NCBI RefSeq assembly: GCF_905475465.1
Contig: NC_062259.1
Span: 2,118,501-2,182,500 of the forward strand
Source of the DNA: Pieris napi
Taxonomy: Eukaryota; Arthropoda; Insecta; Lepidoptera; Pieridae
Direction: 5' to 3'
DNA length: 64,000 nucleotides
The position numbers and the translations under genes are program-made. Below, one piece after another: positions 43,707 through 53,866 of the stretch. The notes under the pieces are model-generated. The model did not search any database and was not told the origin of the DNA. It worked only from the letters and a program-made list of their open reading frames with translations. Positions within the stretch are counted from its first letter, which is position 1. Each line of letters opens with the position of its first letter.

Positions 43707-46489
43707 TTATGACATACACTGACACTTGTCTCTTTTTAAAACCGTTAGGGCCTCATTGAATAATTGTTTCGATGTTTGAATCATGTCAACCAGATGGTTA
43801 TAATCATCATTTTTTTCTTCTTCTAACATTTTGAGTTTATCTTCCAATATTTTTAATTTTTCCTCGGCAAGTTCCAGTTTATATTTGAGTTCATCCTTAT
43901 CCAGCAAATCATAACTTTCACTTGGATCATCCGATACTGTTTCACTAGGTCTTACAGCGATAGCGGCAATTGAAGAATGTTTTTTTCCTAACGAAGCTGC
44001 AGTCGAGGGAAAGCCATCAAACGTTTGTTCCTTTTGTATAGCTGTTTTAGAAGTTCTAGATGGTCTTTTGGAATCTTTCATTGTCTTCAATTCATCCTCA
44101 ACCAAAGCAATCTTTCGTTCAAGCCTCCTTTTTTTCTCTTTAGTTTTTCTATGAATTACATCTAATTCTTCGTATTTGTGCCTTTCATTATCTATTCTTT
44201 GATTCAAAATAAGAATCAAATCCGAAAGCTTTTTAATTTCATTGTCTGTTGCAGTTTTCATGGGTGTAAAGAACACGCTTTGCAATGAACATTCTTCGTA
44301 TCTTAGTAATTGCGCACGTAGTTCTTCAATTTTTGTAGCTTTTTCTGTTGCTTGTTCTCTTAATGCGTCAATTTTAGCATCTGTATTCTTAATAAGTTTT
44401 TGATACTCAAATATTTCAGAGTGCATTTTATTCATTTTTACAGTATTTTCTTTCAAAACTTCTTGATAATAGGATTCTAAGCTTTTGATTTGATTCTGAA
44501 AATATATGTAAAGTTAAGATAATAATACAAAATTTGTAAACAGTGTAAATTTACTGAATTCATACATGCGCTTGGGCTTCATACATACCCTTTGTTCGTT
44601 CACGAGCAAATCATCGTGATTACTTTTTTCAACAAATGTCTGCATTTTTTGCCGCAATGTGGTAGCGTCACATTCCAAGTTTCTTATTCTGCATCGAGCT
44701 CCTTCCAATTTTCGTTTAAGATCAATATTATCTTCTTTTAATGCTTCAAAGTCTTTCATCGCTCGGTCTACTTCTCTTTTACGCTTCATTTCTAGGTCAC
44801 GTAATATCTGAAAAAGTTTTGTAACTCTTAATAACAAAATTGAAATACGATAGCGTAAAGAGAGAGACAATTGCGTAGTATTTATTTTTCGATAAAAATT
44901 ATTAAATCTGAGCAACCAAGAATATTTACCTACGTTTAATTTCTGATTAGGGTAATTAATTATTCGTGTCCAAGACACAACAAACTTTTAGTTTCTGTAA
45001 CGTTCTCGTTTCTCATGTAAAGTGTTAAAGTAAAAACTTACTACAGTTTGATCATTCTTTTTAGCTTCAAGAAGATCCTTATGTTTTCCATTCAGTTTTT
45101 CTTCTAGAACAGCAATTTTACCTTGCAACAGAGCTATTTGTTGAGCTCTTCCTTTCCAACCGGCTAAATCGTTTTGAAGATCTTTTATACTAGTGAATTT
45201 ATCCCCTAATTCCTGTTGCAATATTTTTGTTGCTATAAGAATATCGTTTTTTAATTCAAGATTCCTATTCTTGCTGTCATACAACTTTCTGTTAACGACT
45301 ACTAGTTTGTTATTTAAGTCTTTCAATTCATCAGGATTAACGTCTCCTGTCTCGTCTTTGCATAGACAAGCTTCCAATTTTTCGTTTTCTTTATTAATTA
45401 GGTCCAGTTGCATGATTTTTCTTTCTAGAGCAGCATTTTTAGTTTTATGGCTCTCAACTTCAGCAACTAAATGACGATTCTGTTTGCAAAGCTCTGTAAT
45501 TTTAGCGCTAATAATTCCGGCTGATTTTGAGGATATTGCAGGACCGGAACCGGATATTATATCGCGTATACGTTGATTTAAATCGGCAATTGTTTTATTT
45601 TGTATCTTTATTTCTTCGTCTTTTGTAAATATACATTTCCGAAGTTCATTGTTTTCCCCTGTCATTATCTAAAGAGAAACTATTTAAATTATTTTTTAAT
45701 ATAAAAATACCTCATAGTAATAATCAAATACATATACATATGTGTGAAGACTTATATGTTGACATTGGTAGTATATCTATGTTCCTACTTGCATTATAAC
45801 AAGACGCGTTTCATCATCGGACGTCAAGGCAGAATACAAAATAAAATCCGCATCACCTCGGCGTCCGTCTGAAGTATTTCCGAACAAATTATCCTATGGC
45901 TACTTTAAAGATTGCAATGCATAAAAGGCCGGCAACGCACTTGCTGAACTTCTGGCAATGGCATGGACACTCAGTCCATGGGCGGCCGTATGACTTAACA
46001 TTAGTAGGCAAACAGCCTCCAACCTGTTTGCCTCTTGGTACATAAAAACAAAACCCCTGAATAAAGTTTCTCCTTACATTTAATAAAAAGAGCAGCAACT
46101 GATTATACTATTTGCGCAATTAATGCTTGTTCTTATGGTAAACCGAAAATTGTAAAGGAACTGACATGTCCTAAACCCTCAAATTGTCTAGGGTCTTGAC
46201 TCTTGACCCATTCCTTAAAAATTAAAATTCAAGGGAGAATGCAATCTGTAAAAATAAAGGGTTGTACCCACTGAATTATTATTTTATATACCTTTAATTG
46301 TTCAATTAGGTGAGCATTCAGTTCAGGCGGGTAAAGCAAATCCTCTGGGTCTGGTTTGTCAAGACCAGCTAACATTTTTAACTTCATCTCATCGGTTTCA
46401 TCTATTTTGGCCGCTAATTCTATAGTTTTTTCATCCTTTAAATTAGTTTTTGACTTAATTTTCGCAGTCGATCCTTGTTTTTTATCCAT
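43707..46489 (-). CDS. CCDC13: CCDC13-like coiled-coil protein, complete, 4 exons
   Basis: Long coiled-coil protein related to vertebrate CCDC13, which is known from centriolar satellites and is needed for ciliogenesis; a ciliary or centrosomal role here is inferred. Exons from 5': 46292-46489 (ATG), 45042-45668, 44589-44807, 43707-44495 (TAA); all phase 0, 610 residues. Nearly the whole protein from residue 67 on is heptad-rich. Family landmarks: GIISAKITELCKQNRHLVAE (human ATKIVELSKKNRLLMAE), WKGRAQQIALLQGKIAVLEE (human WRGRAQQILVLQSKV), and LRQKMQTFVEKSNHDDLLV (human GTLVEKGRHDDELI). The C-terminus ends with a Cys-containing KRDKCQCMS. A LINE tail sits in intron 1. The start at 46489 is the first Met; the gene is divergent from dymeclin. 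Confidence in the family is high, in function moderate. Confidence 0.87.
45800..46050 (+). mobile_element. KGRQR-tail LINE 3' fragment in CCDC13 intron 1
   Basis: GTTTCATCATCGGACGTCAA, ATCACCTCGGCGTCCGTC, then AAAGGCCGGCAACGCACTTG and the GGGCGGCCGTATGACTTAAC tail. It has internal deletions compared with 1-330. Confidence 0.75.
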
Positions 46490-46733
46490 TTTGAATTAGA
46501 TCTAGATATTTATTTTCATAATAAGTCATGTACTCGTCAAGTTTGTCAAATTATCTTTAAATTCTTTAATTGAATTCTAATAAATAATGTAAACACAGAA
46601 AAATAATGTTTGATTATTGATTTATGATGGCACGAGTTCGAATATTAATTAAAAAAATGTTGTGAAAAGTCCAGTTGATAAAAATTTATTGTTTTTTTAA
46701 ACTGGCAAGTTTATTCGCGTTGCAAATTGATTG
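46490..46733. promoter_or_regulatory. CCDC13 side of a split bidirectional promoter
   Basis: The 244 bp from the CCDC13 start codon to the LINE. It ends with the 12-bp target site TGCAAATTGATT at 46722-46733. With 51994-52145 it would form one short intergenic region before the LINE arrived. No TATA box can be assigned safely in this AT-rich DNA. Confidence 0.45.
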
Positions 46734-46869
46734 ACTTTTTGGCGGGAAGTCAAACTAAGCGGGTGTTTTAAATTTTGCGTTTTTTCAATAATTAATTTTT
46801 TTTGTATATAATTGTTCTTTTTTTTCTGTAAATAGAAAATTTGTAACATTTTGTGAATAGTAGATAATA

Positions 46870-47946
46870 ATGAGTGAAAACAGCGCCGGGGGGCGGGCCC
46901 CCGGTGACAAAGACGCCAAGAAAAGAAAATTAGAGGTGACTAATGAAAACTATAAAGTGTTCACTAAACCAAATTATAAAAGACAATTTCCAGACAACCA
47001 CAGCACGGATTGTGTGGTTTATGTGGAATCCCAAGAAGATGAAAAGTTAGGGAACAAAAATCCCATCACGTTAACTAAATTATTCACGGACAATGTTAAA
47101 GGAATAGTGGGCGTACACCGAGTGAATGCTCACAAAATCGGCATCACTTTTAAAAAACCAGCTCCGGCCAATAATTTCCTAAAACTGGACAGTTTTTTAG
47201 GAAGACACAAACTTAAAGCTTTTGTTCCATCTCACCTGACTGAAGCGACGGGCGTCATACGATATGTGCCCAAGGAGCTAACAAATGCGGAAATATATAA
47301 GAACATAATGTGCGACACGGAAGTGATTTCCGTTAAAAGATTCATGAAAAAAGTTGACGGAAAACTGGTCCCGCTCGGCACGATTTCAGTTACTTTTGCT
47401 GCCACAACGCTGCCCCAATATGCATATATACAGATGTTCAGATACCCGATCCACACCTACATTCCACCACTGCTGCAATGCTTCAGATGTTTCAAATTCA
47501 ATCACTCAGCTCGAGTTTGTCGCGGAGAGCAAATGTGCTCGTCATGTTCCGGCCGGCACTCCTACAAGGAGTGTGATGTAGATGAAATTATATGTATTAA
47601 CTGTAATGGCAATCATTTGGCAATCTCCAGGGATTGCCCCATTAAAAAGAAGAAAATGGAGGAAAAAAAGAATAAATATCTTAATCTCAACAGAAGTTAT
47701 GCCACTGTGGTGAGTACAGCTCCCATAGCCCCTCAGATGTTAGACCCTAAAGAGTTTCCGGCTATTACTAAGCCAAACAATAAAAATGTGACTACAGGCC
47801 CGTTCAATGCACAACAAATTCTCAATAACGACATTATCATTAATGCCATAGTAAAATCACTTATTACTCTGGGTAATGATAAAAACGACACACCCATTAC
47901 AAATAAAAAAATTAAAGAAATACTTTTAGCTAATTTATTAAACTAA
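46870..47946 (+). CDS. LINE ORF1 (gag-like nucleic acid-binding protein)
   Basis: 358 residues. Expected to bind the element's RNA and form the ribonucleoprotein particle. The basic N-terminal tail (KKRKLEV) is followed by an RNA-binding region of the I/R1 type, then three zinc knuckles: C204-X2-C207-X4-H212-X4-C217, C223-X2-C226-X3-H230-X4-C235, C242-X2-C245-X3-H249-X6-C256. After these come a Lys-rich stretch (IKKKKMEEKKNKY) and an Asn-rich C-terminus. Stop TAA is separated by three bases from the ORF2 start (TAA-ATA-ATG). Confidence 0.9.
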   Translation: MSENSAGGRAPGDKDAKKRKLEVTNENYKVFTKPNYKRQFPDNHSTDCVVYVESQEDEKLGNKNPITLTKLFTDNVKGIVGVHRVNAHKIGITFKKPAPANNFLKLDSFLGRHKLKAFVPSHLTEATGVIRYVPKELTNAEIYKNIMCDTEVISVKRFMKKVDGKLVPLGTISVTFAATTLPQYAYIQMFRYPIHTYIPPLLQCFRCFKFNHSARVCRGEQMCSSCSGRHSYKECDVDEIICINCNGNHLAISRDCPIKKKKMEEKKNKYLNLNRSYATVVSTAPIAPQMLDPKEFPAITKPNNKNVTTGPFNAQQILNNDIIINAIVKSLITLGNDKNDTPITNKKIKEILLANLLN

Positions 47947-47949
47947 ATA

Positions 47950-50900
47950 ATGGATACATTTTTAAACATAGCACAGTTTAATATACAAAGCTTACAGAGT
48001 AAGAAAGCCTTATTGAATAATTTTTTATCGAAACATAATATTGATATCTGTTTATTAAATGAAACTTGGCTTAAAAGCACTAGTATAATTCCAAACTTTG
48101 CACCATATAATTTTATATATAAAAATTCAGTTAATACCCATAATGGTGTGGGTATACTAATCAAACAAAATTTACAGTATGATATAGTTAACACTACTTT
48201 TCATGAATCCGTTCAAAATATCTGTGTAGCTGTAGAAACATCTATGGGCAAATTGCACATTCTTTGTGTATATTGCCCTCACAATAGTGATGTTAACAGG
48301 TTTAATATTCGCACAATGAAAAAGGTTTTACTTGAAGTACCTAAGCCATGTATAATAATGGGAGATCTAAATGCACACCATATAGTTTTTGGATGTCAAT
48401 CAAATAATAGTAGAGGCAATAGTTTATACAATCTCATTGATGAACTAGACTTGTGTATTTTGAATGATGGGAATGCTACAACTGTTCAAATTCCAAACAG
48501 AAATGCATCTGCTATTGATGTTACTTTGGTTAACCCAGCAATAGCTCCTCTTTGTGAATGGCGAATTCATGATGATTCAATGGGCAGCTACCACTATCCA
48601 ACTCAGGTTGTTGTCAATGTAAAACCATCCACATATGAAGTCCGACCTGTGGAAGAAAAATACATATATTGTAAGGCTGATTGGACTGAATATTATAATT
48701 TATCTGAAACATCTTTTTGTCAGTTAGACACTGAAAATACAGAACCAATTGCTTTATACAATAATTTTATAAATATTTTGTGTGACATCAGATCAATTTC
48801 TATACCTAAACAAAAGTCTAGACAAACTGTGAAAGTCATGAGGAAACCTGTTCCCTGGTGGAACCAAACATGTGATGATGCAGTTCGAAAGTCCAAAAAA
48901 GCCCTGATACAGTATAGAGCTTCACCTAGCATTTCTAATTTTATAGAGTACAAAAAAGCAGATGCTCAAAAGAAAAGAATACTTAAAGAAGAAAGTATTA
49001 ATTCGTGGCACAACTTATGTAGTAGTTTCAATAGAATGACACCTGTTTCTAGAATATGGGGTTACATGAAAAGGTTCAAGAGAATAGGTTCATGTCATGA
49101 TAGATTTTTCAATGATGAATGGGTGCCTTCATTCCTAGATAACATCTCTGATTCAAATCAAATAAATTTAAACAATGTAAGTGGTATTTTAAATGATTCA
49201 TCTGAAAATAACAGTAATTCCTTTCTGAATAAACCATTTACATTAAATGAATTGTACATATCCCTCAAAAGCAGAAAAGATACAACACCAGGGTTGGATA
49301 ATATACCATATATTTTAATTAAAAAACTACATCCTAATGCTATAGAAATCTTATTAAATATTTATAATATACTATGGGAAAACTTGTTAATACCAGATTC
49401 ATGGAAAACTCAGTGCATCATTCCCATCTTAAAGCCAAATAAAACTGCAAATAATCCATCATCATACAGACCCATTTCATTATCATCGTGTTTAGGTAAA
49501 CTCTTTGAGAACATGCTAAAGATAAGATTAGATTATTTTGCTGAATCGCAAGGAAAGTTACCAGATATTCAGTTTGGATTCAGGAAAGGTAGAAGTTGCT
49601 CTGAAAGCTTTGTATCTTTCATTGCTGATCTCAAAAAAGCTAAGATTAGTCACTCTAATGTTGTTTGTGTCTTCTTAGATGTTAAGGGTGCATTTGATAA
49701 TGTTGATATTGAGAGCCTAATCAAAATTTTACATAAATTGAGTATACCAGGAAAAACTCTAAATTGGATTTTCAATTTCCTGCACAACAGGACTATATAT
49801 GTTAAATTTAATAATAAATTACATGGACCTAAACAGGCCAATAAAGGAACAATGCAAGGTGCAACTTTGTCACCATTGTTGTATAACTTGTATACATCAC
49901 AAATACTGGATTATGTAAATATACCCCAGGTTAAAATATTGCAATTTGCAGATGACTTACTTTTGTATAGTGAAAATCAAAGTTTAAACATAGCGGTTAA
50001 TAGCATAAACACTGCATTAAATAAACTTCAGACTTATTACAGAAATTTTTTGAAATTAGAAATAAGTTCAGAGAAAAGCTCAGTTTTAGTATTCAGTAAA
50101 GATCCATTTGCACACACTGTAAATATTTCCTATAACAATGATAAAATCCCTATAGTTAATCACCATAAATTTCTTGGTGTAGTAGTGGATGACAAATTAA
50201 AATTTGATAAACACATTCAGTACATATGCCAAAATGCCATGAAAAGCATTAATGTAATGAGAAGTTTGGCAGGTACTTTTTGGGGTTCAGATCCAAAAAC
50301 TTTGAACATGCTGTACAAAAGCATAGTCAGAAGTCATTTTGACTACAGTTCCTTAGCTTATATGAATGCAAATAGTACATTACTAAGAAAACTGGATGTG
50401 ATACAAAATATTGGACTGAGAGTAATAAGTGGAGCTATGCGCACCACTCCTATAAACAGTATGGAAGTAGAAAACTGTATACCTCCACTGTGCTTGCGAC
50501 ACTTACAGTTGGCTGAGCGATTTTGTTTGAAGGAGCTGGCAAATGAGAACAGTGTTATTCTTGGTAGAGTCTCTTATCCTGTAGAAATAACTCAGTCAAT
50601 TGAAGCAAGCAGCATCTCAATAAATACACTGATTTCAGGCTTGTTACCTGAAATTCCAACCATAATGTCATATATTAAAAACTTGACAAATAATATGCTC
50701 ACAAGTAATAAGTGGCCAATTTACAATAGCCCTTATAACTCTTTACTGAACTACTTAAATATTCAATGTAATTTAGACTCTGTTAAAAATAAGTTTGACT
50801 TTTTACAATTTCTAAGTGATAAATCAGAGTTTTATATTATATATACTGATGGTTCCAAATGTGAGACTGTTAAGGCAGCATTCTATGACCCACAAATGAA

Positions 50901-51708
50901 ATTAACTAAATGCTTGAGATTACCTATAACTTGTAGTATATTCACTGCTGAGGCTTGGGCAATATTAGCTGCTTTAACATATGTAAATAGTAATGTAAAT
51001 AATGTAAATATTTTGGTTGTAAGTGATTCTAAGAGTGTTTTAACAGCATTGGGTAATTGTAGCTTAGGATATAAACAGAATTATATTGTATATAAAATTA
51101 AGGATTTACTGTACAATTTAGAAAAGCATGTAGAATTTGTATGGGTACCCTCCCACAGTGGTATAACTGGCAATGAGGTTGTGGACGAGGCGACTCGTCG
51201 GGACCATGACGATGATTTAACAGACTCTTTCAAAGTGCCTTTCACAGACTATTATACGCAGATAAAGATTCATCTCAAGAGAAGATGGAAAGAATATTGG
51301 AACTACAATACAGAGGTATTAAATAAAGGACAATGGTACTCAGAAATACAGAGAGATTTACCAATGATCCCGTGGTATAACAGCTTCAAATACATTAATA
51401 GGAAGTTCATAACGTGCATTAATCGCTTACGTGTAGGACACTGCTGTGTTCCAGCACATCTCAAGAGGAAGAAAATCATTCTTGATGATAATTGTACATA
51501 TTGTTCAAAGGAAAATGCCGATATAAAGCATGTCTTGTTTGAATGCGAAACGTTTAACATCCAACGTTTATTACTTGCAAGTGTCATTAGTGATGTCGCA
51601 GAAGAAAATTCATTAAGTGTTCCCCGCCGCCCTCAAGATTTACTATCTTATCGTGCTTTTTTCTTACCTGTGTTTAAATTTATTTCAAACACAGTTGAAC
51701 AAATTTAA
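47950..51708 (+). CDS. LINE ORF2 (endonuclease, reverse transcriptase, RNase H)
   Basis: 1252 residues; performs target-primed reverse transcription. N-terminal APE-type endonuclease with N11 (QFNIQS), E38 (LLNETW), GDLNAH at 138-143 and SAIDVTL. The reverse transcriptase core includes YRPISLSSCLGKLFE, QFGFRKGRSC, VFLDVKGAFDNV, GTMQGATLSPLLYNLY and the catalytic FADD at 666-669, then HHKFLGVVVDD. The RNase H domain has all four acidic residues in place: TDGS (D967), TAEAWAI, VVSDSKS and NEVVDEA, plus the SHSGITGN loop. The C-terminal Cys/His motif is CTYCSKENADIKHVLFEC. All key residues needed for activity appear intact. AT-rich codon use matches a young, unedited copy. Confidence 0.93.
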   Translation: MDTFLNIAQFNIQSLQSKKALLNNFLSKHNIDICLLNETWLKSTSIIPNFAPYNFIYKNSVNTHNGVGILIKQNLQYDIVNTTFHESVQNICVAVETSMGKLHILCVYCPHNSDVNRFNIRTMKKVLLEVPKPCIIMGDLNAHHIVFGCQSNNSRGNSLYNLIDELDLCILNDGNATTVQIPNRNASAIDVTLVNPAIAPLCEWRIHDDSMGSYHYPTQVVVNVKPSTYEVRPVEEKYIYCKADWTEYYNLSETSFCQLDTENTEPIALYNNFINILCDIRSISIPKQKSRQTVKVMRKPVPWWNQTCDDAVRKSKKALIQYRASPSISNFIEYKKADAQKKRILKEESINSWHNLCSSFNRMTPVSRIWGYMKRFKRIGSCHDRFFNDEWVPSFLDNISDSNQINLNNVSGILNDSSENNSNSFLNKPFTLNELYISLKSRKDTTPGLDNIPYILIKKLHPNAIEILLNIYNILWENLLIPDSWKTQCIIPILKPNKTANNPSSYRPISLSSCLGKLFENMLKIRLDYFAESQGKLPDIQFGFRKGRSCSESFVSFIADLKKAKISHSNVVCVFLDVKGAFDNVDIESLIKILHKLSIPGKTLNWIFNFLHNRTIYVKFNNKLHGPKQANKGTMQGATLSPLLYNLYTSQILDYVNIPQVKILQFADDLLLYSENQSLNIAVNSINTALNKLQTYYRNFLKLEISSEKSSVLVFSKDPFAHTVNISYNNDKIPIVNHHKFLGVVVDDKLKFDKHIQYICQNAMKSINVMRSLAGTFWGSDPKTLNMLYKSIVRSHFDYSSLAYMNANSTLLRKLDVIQNIGLRVISGAMRTTPINSMEVENCIPPLCLRHLQLAERFCLKELANENSVILGRVSYPVEITQSIEASSISINTLISGLLPEIPTIMSYIKNLTNNMLTSNKWPIYNSPYNSLLNYLNIQCNLDSVKNKFDFLQFLSDKSEFYIIYTDGSKCETVKAAFYDPQMKLTKCLRLPITCSIFTAEAWAILAALTYVNSNVNNVNILVVSDSKSVLTALGNCSLGYKQNYIVYKIKDLLYNLEKHVEFVWVPSHSGITGNEVVDEATRRDHDDDLTDSFKVPFTDYYTQIKIHLKRRWKEYWNYNTEVLNKGQWYSEIQRDLPMIPWYNSFKYINRKFITCINRLRVGHCCVPAHLKRKKIILDDNCTYCSKENADIKHVLFECETFNIQRLLLASVISDVAEENSLSVPRRPQDLLSYRAFFLPVFKFISNTVEQI

Positions 51709-51993
51709 TTACATAGAGTTAGTTGAAATATTTCCAATTGTATAGAATAGTTTTGTGTTAAGTTATTTAGTTTTAATATATTATACTTAATTTGGATATA
51801 ATTACAATTTGTATTAACGTAATAGTTTAAGAATGTTTATGCTAATATTATATTTATTATTTATGGTTTAAATGTAACATTTGCACGTTACCATTACATA
51901 CTTTTAAGGACCTTATGTAATTCTATGATTCCGACTGAAGGACTCTGTATCCATGGTTATGAAATAAATTATTAAAAAAAATGCAAATTGATT

Positions 51994-52145
51994 AGGCTTT
52001 AATGTCAATGACATTCGTTATCTGTCAGTCATTTGAGAATTCGTATTTCGTGGCGTAAAAATAGGAATTGCAATTTGCAACCTGGTTGTTTGTTTATAAA
52101 AATAATTAAAAACATAGAAATAAGTATTGTTTGTTACTAAACAAG
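51994..52145 (+). promoter_or_regulatory. Dymeclin side of the split promoter and probable non-coding exon 1
   Basis: The dymeclin start codon lies in an exon that opens with a splice acceptor at 53857-53858, so an upstream leader exon must exist. AACAAG|GTAAGC at 52140-52151 is a strong donor at the right place; the leader probably runs from about 52020 to 52145. The transcription start site is not determinable from sequence. Confidence 0.5.
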
Positions 52146-53858
52146 GTAAGCAGAGTTTTTCTGACCGTATAATACAATTCTTGTTGTCCATTAATTACTT
52201 TCATATGTAATTTTATTACAATTAGCCGCATTTACTGAATAGCCACTTAATATTAATCAATACAATAGATTTTTTTACATTTCATCGCTGATTAAAGTAA
52301 TAATTAGCATAAAAGGACACATTTTTATATATTATAAACATCTAAAAACGACAGGGTTCGAGAAAAGATGTTTATATTATATGAAAACTCGTTAATTCTG
52401 TAGCTACGTGGGTCTGACGTATTAAATTCTATACCGATATAGATATTTATCGTTTTTTTCGTTTAGTGCTGTAAACACATTGTTCTTATATCGCTAGAAA
52501 TATTATAATGCCTATGCTAGCTGTATTTAATTGATGTATTTGAAATGGCTTAAGCAGCAGCATTTTTAGCAAATATATGAGTTCTATGTGATACTTATAT
52601 TGAGGTCCTTTCACAATATATCTGTAGATGGTAGCTGACTATATTTTCTATCCCAAATAGTTAAAGGCTGGCCACTAGTTGGCAATTGTAACAAACTCAT
52701 TGAACATATGTACGCCTCCTAGGGACAATCTGATTTTACTCTATAAATATCTGTTTATAAAATGTGTAGTATATGTGTAGCACTCCAAAACAATATCTAC
52801 AATTACTGTTATCTTCAAGGACATAAGCCTGTAGAAAAAGTATTATTATGTTTATAAACACACTAGCAGCTTAATAAGCTGATGCATGCGTATTTTGTGA
52901 TTTGAAAAAACTTTCCAATGTATTTTTAAAACAGTTCAAAGATGCTGTACTAATTTCACTTTCCGGAAGCCTATTCCAATCAGCCTCTACCAGTCGGCCT
53001 CTACTCAGTTTGGGAGAAAGTTCTTTACAGAATTTGTGTTATGTTGAGTGGTCTTCAGTTTTAAAGAACTACCCCTCAAATGTGCATTTTCACTTAAAAT
53101 AAAGAGCCTCTCAATTCCTATAACATTATAGTGGCCAGTGAGGATTTTATAGGTTTCAATGAGATTTCCTCTTAATCACCTACTTCCTAAATCAGTAAGA
53201 TCAAGTGTTTTCAGATGTTCATAATAAAATTTGTTCCTGAGTGACTTGATCATTTTCGTGGCTTTTCTATGAACCCTTTCAAGCTTTCTTATTTCATAAA
53301 AGATATTAGTATGCTATAGGCATACTCTAATAGTGGTCTAATGTAACATTTATATATCATTAAGAGTGTTCTTGGTGAAAGGCAATTGAACAAATTTCTC
53401 AGTAAATAGAGAATGGAATTAGCCTTTTTTACTTTATTCATGATGTGACCTTCCCATTTCAAATCATAACAGATAGTAACACCCAAGTCTTTTTGCGTGA
53501 ATACAGGCATTAACTGCTGTTGACCAAGGCGTTAATTAGTATTGTAAGGATTTTTCTTTCCCATGTGCAATATTGTGCATTTATTAACGTATGACAGCAG
53601 CCACTGCTTGGTCCAATTAAAAATATCATCTAAGCCACTGTTGTTTGTAATAATGTGAAAAAGTATGCTAAAATGGTCATAATGCAACGGCTACACAGTT
53701 TTTTTTTAATATTGTATTATAATCAGGTAATTACACATACTAATACCTACACAGGTATTTGATGTAGTGTATTTGCCAATTAATAAATGAGTTTCCGTAT
53801 CTTTGGGATTCCATAACAATTTCTGTTTAACTTAAAAGATGCTATATTTATTTTTCAG
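52146..53858. other. Probable dymeclin 5' UTR intron
   Basis: AT-rich, with a minus-strand LINE remnant from about 52890 to 53650 and no host exon recognised elsewhere. Confidence 0.5.
52890..53650 (-). mobile_element. CR1-like LINE reverse transcriptase remnant, minus strand
   Basis: The minus strand reads KDLGVTICYDLKWEGHI, KVKKANSILYLLRNLF, LLMIYKCYIRPLLEYA (53289-53510). After frame breaks comes a C-terminus resembling W-NRLPESE-STASLNCFKNTLE near 52905-52990. Inactivated by several stops and shifts. Confidence 0.75.
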
Positions 53859-53866
53859 AGTTAACA

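Larger units (their letters stand above)
46734..51981 (+). mobile_element. Full-length I-clade-like LINE with intact ORF1 and ORF2
   Basis: A 5.25-kb non-LTR retrotransposon flanked by identical 12-bp target-site duplications TGCAAATTGATT at 46722-46733 and 51982-51993. It has a 136-bp 5' leader, ORF1 (46870-47946), ORF2 (47950-51708), a 3' UTR with ATGAAATAAATTATT and a short A tail. ORF2 carries an RNase H domain, which Jockey lacks and the I clade (and LOA, R1 and relatives) has; together with three CCHC knuckles in ORF1 this favours the I clade. No internal stop or frameshift was found, so it is a recent, possibly active copy. Confidence 0.93.

Noticed and set aside
44514..44588. Extension of the CCDC13 exon 3 frame past 44589
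   Set aside because: GTATGTATG follows AGG at 44589, the next exon starts in phase, and the extra residues are intron-like.
43328..46489. Lasp and CCDC13 as one fused gene
   Set aside because: CCDC13 has a clear stop at 43707-43709, and Lasp has its own ATG at 43396 matching the family N-terminus.
47354..47581. ORFs overlapping the LINE reading frames
   Set aside because: Shadow frames of ORF1 and ORF2; the true frames carry the zinc knuckle and catalytic motifs.
46734..51981. Assignment of the LINE to the Jockey clade
   Set aside because: Jockey elements lack RNase H; this ORF2 has a complete RNase H domain, favouring the I clade or a relative.
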